Assembly (NCBI GenBank): GCA_040877415.1
Contig: JBBDNV010000132.1
Span: forward strand, 1-17,166
DNA length: 17,166 nucleotides
Origin: JBBDNV01 sp040877415
GTDB lineage: Bacteria > Planctomycetota > Planctomycetia > Pirellulales > PALSA-1355
Direction: 5' to 3'
Both the position numbers and the translations under genes were made by a program. Shown in pieces: positions 6,200 to 12,390 of this stretch. Position 1 is the first letter of the stretch. Every line of letters starts with the position of its first letter. The notes beneath the pieces are model-generated. The model did not search any database, was not told the DNA's origin, and saw only the letters and a list, made by a program, of their open reading frames with translations.

Positions 6200-6691
6200 A
6201 TGAGCGCTTGGAAACTCACCCGCCGATATGTTTCCGGGATGCTCGGAACCATCCTTGCCGTTGTCGCGCTAGGCTGCTCCCAGCAAGCCCCTCAGAATCC
6301 GACCCCTGCCGGACCAACCTATCCCGAAACGCTGGCGGTCTATACGGCCGAGCAAGGCGAATTGAATCGATTGATGGGTCAGCGAAGACGACTTTTGGAC
6401 CAGGACGACTTATCGAAAGAGAAGGCCGAACTAAGGCTGGAAACGCTGGAACAAAGGAAAGAATTGTGGGGCTTACAGAGGGCCAGGGGGGATCCCGCAG
6501 CGACCACTGAAGCTCTTGCGAAGATGGCTATGGACGCTGAAGAGATGCTCGTCGACCGGCGTCACGAACATGCACAGCATCTCGTTGAGTTGAAGGAATT
6601 GGATAAACAAATCGCGGAACAAGAAGGCCGCGTCAAGCGAGCGGAAGCCGCCAAACTCGCTGCCGAAAAGGCACTGCCGCCGACGAAATAA
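6200..6691 (+). CDS. Predicted lipoprotein with long coiled coil
   Basis: A 163-aa protein starting at the ATG at 6200 (AGGGG just upstream). The signal sequence is MSAWKLTRRYVSGMLGTILA followed by VVALGCSQQ, where ALGC is a plausible lipobox and the Cys would be lipidated. A Pro-rich spacer (QNPTPAGPTYPE) follows. The rest is charged helix: LNRLMGQRRRLLDQDDLSKE, RLETLEQRKELW, and HAQHLVELKELDKQIAEQEG to the end, probably a coiled coil. Codon use and GC content are lower than in the flanking genes, as in the rest of the element. A longer in-frame reading from 6077 has no signal and is rejected. The function is unknown; the coiled coil suggests a periplasmic spacer or complex partner. Confidence 0.72.
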   Translation: MSAWKLTRRYVSGMLGTILAVVALGCSQQAPQNPTPAGPTYPETLAVYTAEQGELNRLMGQRRRLLDQDDLSKEKAELRLETLEQRKELWGLQRARGDPAATTEALAKMAMDAEEMLVDRRHEHAQHLVELKELDKQIAEQEGRVKRAEAAKLAAEKALPPTK

Positions 6692-6729
6692 AAATCACGG
6701 TTCCGCGCGTTTTCCTCTGACTGTGGCTG

Positions 6730-6745
6730 AAACTGTACCACTACG
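6730..6745 (-). repeat. Right terminal inverted repeat
   Basis: AAACTGTACCACTACG, the inverse of the left end apart from the two outermost bases. It is followed directly by CCTCCGCT at 6746-6753. Confidence 0.75.
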
Positions 6746-6753
6746 CCTCCGCT
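6746..6753. repeat. Right 8-bp direct repeat (candidate target-site duplication)
   Basis: CCTCCGCT, identical to 4335-4342. Confidence 0.7.
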
Positions 6754-6784
6754 CTATTTCTGTCAGACATCAGGCGGCTTTCAG

Positions 6785-6790
6785 TATAAT
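6785..6790 (+). promoter_or_regulatory. Consensus -10 TATAAT giving a leaderless ABC transcript
   Basis: A perfect TATAAT ends 7 bp before the ATG at 6798, so transcription would begin at or next to the A of the start codon. No Shine-Dalgarno sequence is present in the gap (CGGCCCG). The -35 is weak (TGTCAG near 6761, spacing 18). It lies outside the mobile element, 32 bp beyond its right direct repeat. Confidence 0.6.
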
Positions 6791-6797
6791 CGGCCCG

Positions 6798-7691
6798 ATG
6801 TCGATTATCGAAACCAACTCGCTCTCGCGCTACTACGGACGGCGGCGCGGAATTGACGCGGTTAATCTGGCCGTGCCCGAGGGCACGCTGTTCGGGTTTC
6901 TGGGACCCAACGGCGCCGGCAAAACCACCGCGATCCGCGTGATGGTCGGCCTGTTGCGGCCTTCGGCCGGAGAGGCGCGCATCTTTGGCCTGGATTGCTG
7001 GCGGCAGAGTGAAACGATCAAGCACGAAGTCGGCTACGTGCCCGGCGACCTGCGGCTCCACTCGTGGATGAACGGCCTGACGGCGCTTACAATTTGGGGG
7101 CGCATCCGCCGCCGGAATCTGATCGCGCCCGGGCGCGACCTGGCCGAGCGATTCAGCCTCGACCTGGCGGTCAAGGTCCGCAGCATGTCGCGCGGCATGC
7201 GGCAGAAGCTCGGGCTCATTCTGGCGCTCGTACACAAGCCGCGGCTGCTCGTTCTCGACGAACCCACCGTCACGCTCGATCCGCTTATGCAAACGATCGT
7301 CCAACAGTTGCTGCGCGAGATGGCCGCGGCCGGGCACACCGTGTTTTTCTCCAGTCACACGCTCGGCGAAGTCGAACAACTTTGCGATCGGGTGGCCATG
7401 ATCCGCGACGGACGCCTGGTGGCCGACGAGTCGCTCCAACAGTTGCGCTCGCGCGGCGGTCATCAGGTGACGATCCGTTGGCGCGACGAAACGGCGGCCG
7501 GTGCCGATCCGCCCCCCTTTCTCAAGCTCGACCAGCGAAACGGACCCCTGTGGAGCGGAATGCTTACCGGTCCGGTCGACCAGTTTGTCACCTGGCTCGC
7601 CGGCCGGCCGATCGACGACGTCAGCATCGGCCGGCCCGATCTGGAGACGCTGTTCGGCCACTATTACGCCCCGGAGGAAAAGGGGCCATGA
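6798..7691 (+). CDS. ABC transporter ATP-binding protein (ABC-2 exporter type)
   Basis: A 297-aa ATPase that powers the permease encoded next. Walker A is GPNGAGKTT (36-44), the signature region is MSRGMRQKLGL (130-140), Walker B is RLLVLDEP (149-156), the D-loop reads TVTLDP where GLDP is usual, and the H-loop His is 187 (SSHTLGEVEQL). The Q-loop Gln is replaced within VGYVPGDLRL, as I recall for a BcrA-like subgroup of exporters. Residues about 220-297 are a C-terminal extension (GHQVTIRWRD ... RPDLETLFGHYY) typical of two-component export ATPases. The ATG at 6798 is preferred over an upstream TTG reading that lacks conservation. The stop overlaps the permease start by 4 bp (ATGA), so the genes are translationally coupled. 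The substrate is unknown. Confidence 0.93.
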   Translation: MSIIETNSLSRYYGRRRGIDAVNLAVPEGTLFGFLGPNGAGKTTAIRVMVGLLRPSAGEARIFGLDCWRQSETIKHEVGYVPGDLRLHSWMNGLTALTIWGRIRRRNLIAPGRDLAERFSLDLAVKVRSMSRGMRQKLGLILALVHKPRLLVLDEPTVTLDPLMQTIVQQLLREMAAAGHTVFFSSHTLGEVEQLCDRVAMIRDGRLVADESLQQLRSRGGHQVTIRWRDETAAGADPPPFLKLDQRNGPLWSGMLTGPVDQFVTWLAGRPIDDVSIGRPDLETLFGHYYAPEEKGP

Positions 7692-8503
7692 ACCGCGGCA
7701 TGATGCTCAAGGCGGCGTACGAGACGTGGCCCCCCACGCTGTTGTGCGGCGTGCTGTTGTTCGGCGTCGAGGCGATCCTGGCCTACGTCATGCCGACCTT
7801 TCAGGCGCAGTTTTCCGAAGCCCTGATGCAGATCCGATTCATCCAGACGTTCGTCGGCGCCATGCTCGGCGTCAACGCCTCCGAGCCGTTGGGTCAGGAA
7901 GCCTTCACCGCCTTTCCCTGGGTCCATCCGGTGGTGCTGGCCCTGGTTTGGGCCCACGCCCTGGTCTCGTGCACGCGCATGCCCGCCGGAGAAGTCGATC
8001 GCGGCACGGTCGATCTGACGCTCACGCTGCCGCTGACGCGCTGGGGAATCCTGCGGGCGGAGACCGTCGTGTGGCTCGGCGCCGGCTTGATCGTTGTGGT
8101 GCTGGGACTGGCGGGCAACGAAGCGGGCGGGCGGTACGCGGACGCCGCCGGCCGGCCGGAGCTTTCGCGCTCGCTCGTGGTGGCGGCCAATTTGATGTGC
8201 CTCTATCTGGCGGTTGGCGGGCTGTCGTGGCTCGTCTCGGCGGCCAGCAGCCGGCGCGGAGGGGCCATCATCGTCGTGTTTCTGATCCTGCTGGCTTCCT
8301 TTCTCTTGAACTTCCTGGCCCAATTCTGGACCGTCGCCCAGCGCATCCGGTTTCTCGGCGTGCTGGACTACTACCGGCCCCTCTATATTCTCCGCGACGG
8401 CACGGTGCCTTGGCGGGACCTGGGCATTTTGCTTTCCGTCGCGGCCGTGTTGTGGATTGCGGCGGGAATCGTGTTCAGCCGCCGCGACGTATGCACGGTT
8501 TGA
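7688..8503 (+). CDS. ABC-2 type transporter permease
   Basis: A 271-aa integral membrane partner of the ATPase. Six hydrophobic segments are visible: about 15-36 (PPTLLCGVLLFGVEAILAYV), 76-96 (VHPVVLALVWAHALVSC), 128-146 (VVWLGAGLIVVVLGLAG), 160-185 (LVVAANLMCLYLAVGGLSWL), 194-216 (IIVVFLILLASFLLNFLAQF) and 242-263 (LGILLSVAAVLWIAAGIVFS). Between helices 2 and 3 is the typical EVDRGTVDLTLTLPLTRWGI stretch, which contacts the ATPase in ABC-2 permeases. The ATG overlaps the ATPase stop, with GGAGG upstream. Drug, peptide or lipid export is possible; nothing here decides the substrate. Confidence 0.9.
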   Translation: MNRGMMLKAAYETWPPTLLCGVLLFGVEAILAYVMPTFQAQFSEALMQIRFIQTFVGAMLGVNASEPLGQEAFTAFPWVHPVVLALVWAHALVSCTRMPAGEVDRGTVDLTLTLPLTRWGILRAETVVWLGAGLIVVVLGLAGNEAGGRYADAAGRPELSRSLVVAANLMCLYLAVGGLSWLVSAASSRRGGAIIVVFLILLASFLLNFLAQFWTVAQRIRFLGVLDYYRPLYILRDGTVPWRDLGILLSVAAVLWIAAGIVFSRRDVCTV

Positions 8504-8542
8504 CGGGCTACATCGCTCTAGGATCGACGTGCGCCGGTCCGT

Positions 8543-8548
8543 TATAAT
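8543..8548 (+). promoter_or_regulatory. Consensus -10 TATAAT for the parA-like gene
   Basis: A perfect TATAAT, 92 bp before the ATG and 40 bp after the permease stop. The -35 position (AGGATC) is poor. It leaves a leader of about 85 nt that contains the hairpin at 8590-8608. Confidence 0.5.
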
Positions 8549-8589
8549 CCGCAACCGCCACGTTCGCCGACCACGCGCTGGTGCGATAG

Positions 8590-8608
8590 CCCCCGGCTTT
8601 GCCGGGGG
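8590..8608 (+). repeat. GC-rich hairpin in the ParA leader
   Basis: CCCCCGGC-TTT-GCCGGGGG, a perfect 8-bp stem with a 3-nt loop, 32 bp before the ATG. There is no U-run after it, so it is a weak terminator candidate. It may be a small palindromic repeat or an mRNA structure. Confidence 0.6.
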
Positions 8609-8640
8609 ATTCTCGACGAGGGAAAGGGAGTTCCGCCGCG

Positions 8641-9426
8641 ATGCGATCAATTGCCATCCTGAATCAAAAAGGGGGCGTGGGAAAAACCACCACGGCCGTC
8701 AATCTCAGCGCTGCCCTGGCCGCCACCGGGGCGCGGGTTTGTCTCGTCGATCTCGATCCCCAAGCGCACGCCACGCTGCACCTCGGCTTGCAATCGGACG
8801 GCAGCCGGCCGACGATCTACGACGTGCTCTCCGGCGATGCCAACCTCGGCGACGCGTGGCACGAGGTGCAGCAAAACTTGTGGGTCGTCGCTTCCCACAT
8901 CGACCTGGCCGCCGCCGAAGTCGAGCTGGTGGGCGTGGTCGGACGCGAAGTGATCTTGCGCGACAAGTTGGCCAGGTGCGGCGAGCCGTTCGATTACGTG
9001 TTCATCGACTGCCCGCCGTCCTTGGGCATTCTGACGCTCAACGCGCTGGCCGCGGTCGACGAGGTTTTTCTCCCCTTGCAGCCGCACTTTCTGGCCCTGC
9101 ACGGTCTGAGCAAACTTCTGGAAACGATCGACCTGGTGGCCAGGCGTCTCAACGACCGGCTCAAGCTCACGGGCGTGGTGTATTGCATGTACGAGACGGG
9201 CACGCGGCTGGCGGCCGAAGTCACCGGCGACGTCGAGGGGTTCCTGGCGGCCTCGCGCGCGCCCTGCACCCCCTGGGCCGAAACGCGCACGTTCCAGACT
9301 CGCATTCGCCGCAACATTCGGCTGGCCGAAGCCCCCAGCTTCGGCAAGTCGATCTTCCACTACGCCCCCGACTCGAACGGGGCCGCCGACTACGAGCAAC
9401 TGGCTCGCGAGGTCGCGGGTCGCTAA
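8641..9426 (+). CDS. ParA/Soj-family partitioning ATPase (no ParB in view)
   Basis: A 261-aa ATPase of the ParA/MinD superfamily. The deviant Walker A is KGGVGKTTT (10-18) with the signature Lys10. The A' motif is CLVDLDPQAHAT (34-45) and Walker B is YVFIDCPPSLG (119-129) with Asp123. The LQPHFLALHGLSKLLETIDL and RTFQTRIRRNIRLAEAPSFG segments match chromosomal Soj-type proteins. There is no N-terminal DNA-binding extension. AGGGAG lies 10 bp before the ATG at 8641, and homology begins at residue 1. No parB or parS-like sequence follows; the next gene is an unrelated outer-membrane protein over 500 bp away. It may therefore be an orphan ParA that positions a cargo other than the chromosome. 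Confidence 0.9.
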   Translation: MRSIAILNQKGGVGKTTTAVNLSAALAATGARVCLVDLDPQAHATLHLGLQSDGSRPTIYDVLSGDANLGDAWHEVQQNLWVVASHIDLAAAEVELVGVVGREVILRDKLARCGEPFDYVFIDCPPSLGILTLNALAAVDEVFLPLQPHFLALHGLSKLLETIDLVARRLNDRLKLTGVVYCMYETGTRLAAEVTGDVEGFLAASRAPCTPWAETRTFQTRIRRNIRLAEAPSFGKSIFHYAPDSNGAADYEQLAREVAGR

Positions 9427-9979
9427 GCGCCGGCCGTTTCGCGGTTGCGGCGCGATCAAAAAACCCGCTGTAGCGATTGTTCGGGCGGGTGGCGGCGGCA
9501 AATCCGGCGCGACCGGACCAGCCCCGCTGCGAGCCGTCGTATGGGCCGCGCCCCGGGGACTGGCTCCTCGTCACGCGCGGCCGAGCGCCGCCCGCAAAAC
9601 CGTCATCGGCCCCGTCTTCGGCGCGCCGGCCGCGTGCGCGATGTAGCGGTCTTGCAGAGGGTGCCATCAAACCGTGGCGAATGTGCCGAGCGAAGCGCGA
9701 TTTGGTGCGCGCGCCTGATTTTCGGGTCACGCTGGTCGAACCGAAATGCGCGGTGCGGGGACGAAAAAAACCCTCACTTCACGCGCAATCGTCGAAATGC
9801 GCAGCCCCTTGGCAGTCGATGGGTGTAGTGAAGCAAAGGATTGTGTTTTTGGGTGGAGATGGATTTCCACGCGTCGAGACGGCCCGGAGGGCCGCTCGAG
9901 ACCCTGCCGAAGGATTTGCACGTCGCCGTCACGGACACGGGCGCGCAAAACGGAGTATAGACACGGAAAGGAGTCTGCG
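9427..9979. other. 553-bp intergenic region without a convincing gene
   Basis: Several overlapping Arg/Pro-rich readings exist in all frames but none looks like a protein. Visible structure: a short hairpin after parA (ACCCGC near 9462 against GCGGGT near 9486); a poly-A run at 9764-9770; and a strong hairpin at 9875-9898 (CGAG-AC-GGCCC, loop GGA, GGGCC-G-CTCG) in the leader of the barrel gene. TATAGA at 9956-9961 with CGGACA 18 bp upstream is a weak promoter. A structured RNA cannot be excluded. Confidence 0.5.
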
Positions 9980-11239
9980 ATGAAATCTTTCTGCACCAGC
10001 GCGCTGGTTCTACTGGCGGGTCTGGGCTGGGCACCCAGCCAGGCGGCCGCGCAAGCAGGTGCCTACGGCTCGCAAACCTTGCTTCCGCTGCCGGCGGTCA
10101 CGCCGGTGGGCGTGGTGACGGCCAGCTACGATCTCCCCGCCGGCGGCACCGGGCCCGACGGCTCGATGTTTGCCAGCTCCCAGCAGGAGCCGGTCCCCGA
10201 ATCGGGCGAAGTGATCGACGGCTCGAGCGGACCCAGCCAATTTCAGCAAGCCGTCCAGTCCGACTGGACCGATTGCGGCGAGTGCGATCAGTCATCGCGC
10301 GGCCACTGGTTCGGCAAGTTGGGCGCGCTGGTGATGGGCCGCAACCGGCCCAATCCTTATTGGACGACCTCGGATATCAACACCGGCGCCAACCTGCTCA
10401 ACACCCAAGACGCGGGCGCCAATTGGACAGGCGGCTGGGAGGTCACCGCCGGCTACATGTGCTCAAACCGCTGCGGCACTGGACCCGGCTTCGGCTTTAC
10501 CTACTGGGGATTGGGCCACATGCCCGGCTTTGCCGAGATCAACAGCGCCACCAACACCCTGGGCACGCCGATCGACCTGACCGGCGTGACGATCGGCGGC
10601 GCGCCGGCCAGCGACTTTTTCGAAAACTCGGCCAGCCAGCGCATCATCCGCGACGACCGCGTGGACAACTTCGAGGCCAATTTCTACTTCGGCACCTGGA
10701 ACGTCAATCGCTGGACGCTCGTGCCCTTCGCCGGCTTCCGCTATCTCCGCTTTGACGAGCGGCTCACGTTTGCCGGCCTGGCCAGCGGCTCCACCTGGGG
10801 CGCAAGCGGCGGCACGGATGAAGCTTACCTCTCGTTCCGAACGGTCAACAACCTGTTCGGCGGTCAGATCGGAACCTACGCCAACTATTGGGTCACCGAC
10901 CGATTCGGCTTGTTCGTGGGACCGAAGGTGGGCCTGTTCGGCAACCAAATGAACGACCGCACGTTGCTCTACCGCGGCGACTTTGTGACGACTTACGACA
11001 TTGCCGCGTACAAATCAGACTTCTCGCTGTTGGGCGAAATCGACACCGGCTTTACTTACTTCTTCCAACGCGGTCTGTTTGCCTACATGGGCTACCGGGT
11101 CGTGGGAATTACGAACGTGGCCTTGGGTGACAATCAGTTCCTGCCTTTCCTGTCCGATGCCCAGGGTTTTTCAGAGGTGAAACAAAGCGGCAGCTTGATT
11201 CTGCACGGCGTCATGATGGGCGGCGGTGTGATGTTCTAG
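9980..11239 (+). CDS. BBP7-like outer-membrane beta-barrel protein
   Basis: A 419-aa exported protein. The signal peptide is MKSFCTSALVLLAGLGWAPS followed by QAAAQ, with likely cleavage near residue 25. A Gly/Pro/Ser-rich spacer follows to about residue 95, with CGEC at about 98-101. The barrel begins at WFGKLGALVMGRNRPNPYW and continues through alternating aromatic strands: NWTGGWEVTAGYM, GPGFGFTYWGLGH, NFEANFYFGTWN, LVPFAGFRYLRFDERL, LFGGQIGTYANYWV, and FGLFVGPKVGLFGNQM. It ends GGGVMF with a terminal Phe, as expected for assembly by the BAM machinery. This pattern matches the BBP7 family (DUF1551), abundant in planctomycetes; its function is unknown. AAAGGAG lies 6-7 bp before the ATG. It is transcribed convergently with the TPR gene. 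Confidence 0.87.
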   Translation: MKSFCTSALVLLAGLGWAPSQAAAQAGAYGSQTLLPLPAVTPVGVVTASYDLPAGGTGPDGSMFASSQQEPVPESGEVIDGSSGPSQFQQAVQSDWTDCGECDQSSRGHWFGKLGALVMGRNRPNPYWTTSDINTGANLLNTQDAGANWTGGWEVTAGYMCSNRCGTGPGFGFTYWGLGHMPGFAEINSATNTLGTPIDLTGVTIGGAPASDFFENSASQRIIRDDRVDNFEANFYFGTWNVNRWTLVPFAGFRYLRFDERLTFAGLASGSTWGASGGTDEAYLSFRTVNNLFGGQIGTYANYWVTDRFGLFVGPKVGLFGNQMNDRTLLYRGDFVTTYDIAAYKSDFSLLGEIDTGFTYFFQRGLFAYMGYRVVGITNVALGDNQFLPFLSDAQGFSEVKQSGSLILHGVMMGGGVMF

Positions 11240-11262
11240 ATGGAAAACGGGATGCTTCGCAG

Positions 11263-11306
11263 CAGAGTCCTCGATCGGGGTCCTCCACCGGCCGAGGACT
11301 CTGGCT
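11263..11306. terminator. Hairpin between convergent genes, probable bidirectional terminator
   Basis: CAGAGTCCTCG (11263-11273) and CGAGGACTCTG (11293-11303) form a perfect 11-bp stem with a 19-nt loop, 23 bp after the barrel gene stop and 46 bp beyond the TPR gene end. The following T-run is short (GCTTTGG), so it is not a perfect intrinsic terminator. Confidence 0.6.
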
Positions 11307-11348
11307 TTGGGGTTGGAGCCGTAACCACCCGCCCCCGCGCGGCCGGCC

Positions 11349-11864
11349 TTACACCGTCACCCGCACGAGCGCCCGAAACGCCGGATCGTCGCGAATCGGG
11401 TCGAAATCCGACTCGTCGGCCACCAGCGCCCGGTATTCGTCCGCCAGGTGCAGAGCCCGGGACAAATACAAAAGCGCCTGCCGCTTGTTCTTGGCCAGGC
11501 TCCAATAGCAGGCCAGATTGTAATGCACCAGCGCGTCGTCGGGCTCCGCCGCAAGCGCCTCTTCCAGCGATTCAATCGCCCGGTCCAGCTTCCCGGTGCG
11601 CTTGTAGCACCAGCCGAGGGCCAGCCAAATACTGATGTTTTCGGGGCTGCTTTTGGCCGCGCGCGACAAGGGCTCGAGCGCTTCGGGGAAACGGCCCAAT
11701 TCTCGCAGGCTCTGGCCCTTCAGATAAAGCGCGTGGTCGGGCAGCGTCGAGGAGTCGCCGCAACGGGCGAGCACATCCAGCGCGTGCCGAGCCATCCCCA
11801 GTTCGAGATACCCCTCGGCCTGAAGCAAGAGCTGTTGGCGGCGGATGCGATCGTGAGGAGACAC
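11349..11864 (-). CDS. TPR repeat protein
   Basis: A 171-aa cytoplasmic protein made of about four tetratricopeptide repeats. Examples are LLLQAEGYLELGMARHALDV, ALYLKGQSLRELGRFPEALE, IWLALGWCYKRTGKLDRAIE, and ALVHYNLACYWSLAKNKRQA, each followed by the usual second helix and Pro. The end, EYRALVADESDFDPIRDDPA followed by FRAL, is typical of small bacterial TPR proteins. TPR proteins are scaffolds; the partner is unknown. The start is GTG at 11864 with GGGAG 7 bp upstream. There is no signal peptide or membrane helix. It stands alone and is convergent with the barrel gene. Confidence 0.87.
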   Translation of the reverse strand: MSPHDRIRRQQLLLQAEGYLELGMARHALDVLARCGDSSTLPDHALYLKGQSLRELGRFPEALEPLSRAAKSSPENISIWLALGWCYKRTGKLDRAIESLEEALAAEPDDALVHYNLACYWSLAKNKRQALLYLSRALHLADEYRALVADESDFDPIRDDPAFRALVRVTV

Positions 11865-12390
11865 TGCCGGCTCCCGTTGTCGGACGTGTGCGCGTCGCGC
11901 GAAGGCGACGCGGCTACTTCAATTTTACACACGAATTGGCCACGGCAGAAACAACGCCCCAAAAAAACGCGCCGTTTCACAAGAAATGCAAATCTCGCGC
12001 CGCGCGTTCACCGCGTAGCGCCGATTAAACAAAGTCTGCCGCGCTGGCGGCACTCCCTTGCGGCCGAACTCGCCGAAATCAAAAGCGCCATTGCGGTTTC
12101 ACGCTGGTGCGCTTGGCGCGCAAGCTCGACCGTTTTAGTTAGGTTCGTCGGCAACGACCGTCCCGATTGCCGCGTTTCCAGGGGGTCAGGGCCTGGCAAT
12201 CTGCCCGCTTGGGCCAAAAGCGCTTAGCGCTGGCCGACTTGCGCGCGAGCGATGAGGGCCGCGCCGGTCCCAATGGCGGAATTTCTCGCCCGATTTGTAC
12301 GATTCCACCCCAGGCGGCCCACTAACCAGGTAGCGGCGGCAGACGATCGAACGGCTGCCGACCACGGATACCGAACGAGCGGGGAAACTG
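11865..12390. other. 526-bp intergenic region between divergent genes
   Basis: It holds the upstream regions of the minus-strand TPR gene and the plus-strand 734-aa gene. For the TPR gene: a perfect 8-bp hairpin, CGCGTCGC-GCGAAG-GCGACGCG (11891-11912), lies in its leader, and TAAAAT on the minus strand (11922-11927) with TTCTGC 17 bp upstream is a weak promoter. For the downstream gene no clear promoter was found. Short open readings are present but none is protein-like. Confidence 0.5.
11891..11912. repeat. GC-rich perfect hairpin in the TPR gene leader
   Basis: CGCGTCGC (11891-11898), a 6-nt loop, GCGACGCG (11905-11912). It looks like a dispersed palindromic repeat or a leader stem-loop. 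Confidence 0.55.

Larger units (their letters stand above)
4343..6745. mobile_element. 2.4-kb mobile element with terminal inverted repeats and cargo genes
   Basis: The ends are GATAGTGGTACAGTTT (4343-4358) and its inverse AAACTGTACCACTACG (6730-6745), which match at 14 of 16 positions with 13-14 perfect. An 8-bp direct repeat, CCTCCGCT, flanks both ends (4335-4342 and 6746-6753), as expected of a transposition target duplication. Base composition inside is visibly lower in GC than outside. The contents are two minus-strand genes (4385-4834, 4874-5392), a 5'-truncated IS1-like transposase (minus, 5546-6034) and a lipoprotein gene (plus, 6200-6691). No intact transposase is present, so the element is now non-autonomous or was mobilised in trans. 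Excising it with one repeat copy would leave a 62-bp gap between msrA and the ABC ATPase. I cannot name the family of these ends. Confidence 0.7.

Noticed and set aside
6741..8650. Two long minus-strand readings opposite the ABC operon
   Set aside because: Antisense to a complete ATPase and permease with all motifs; no ribosome sites or homology.
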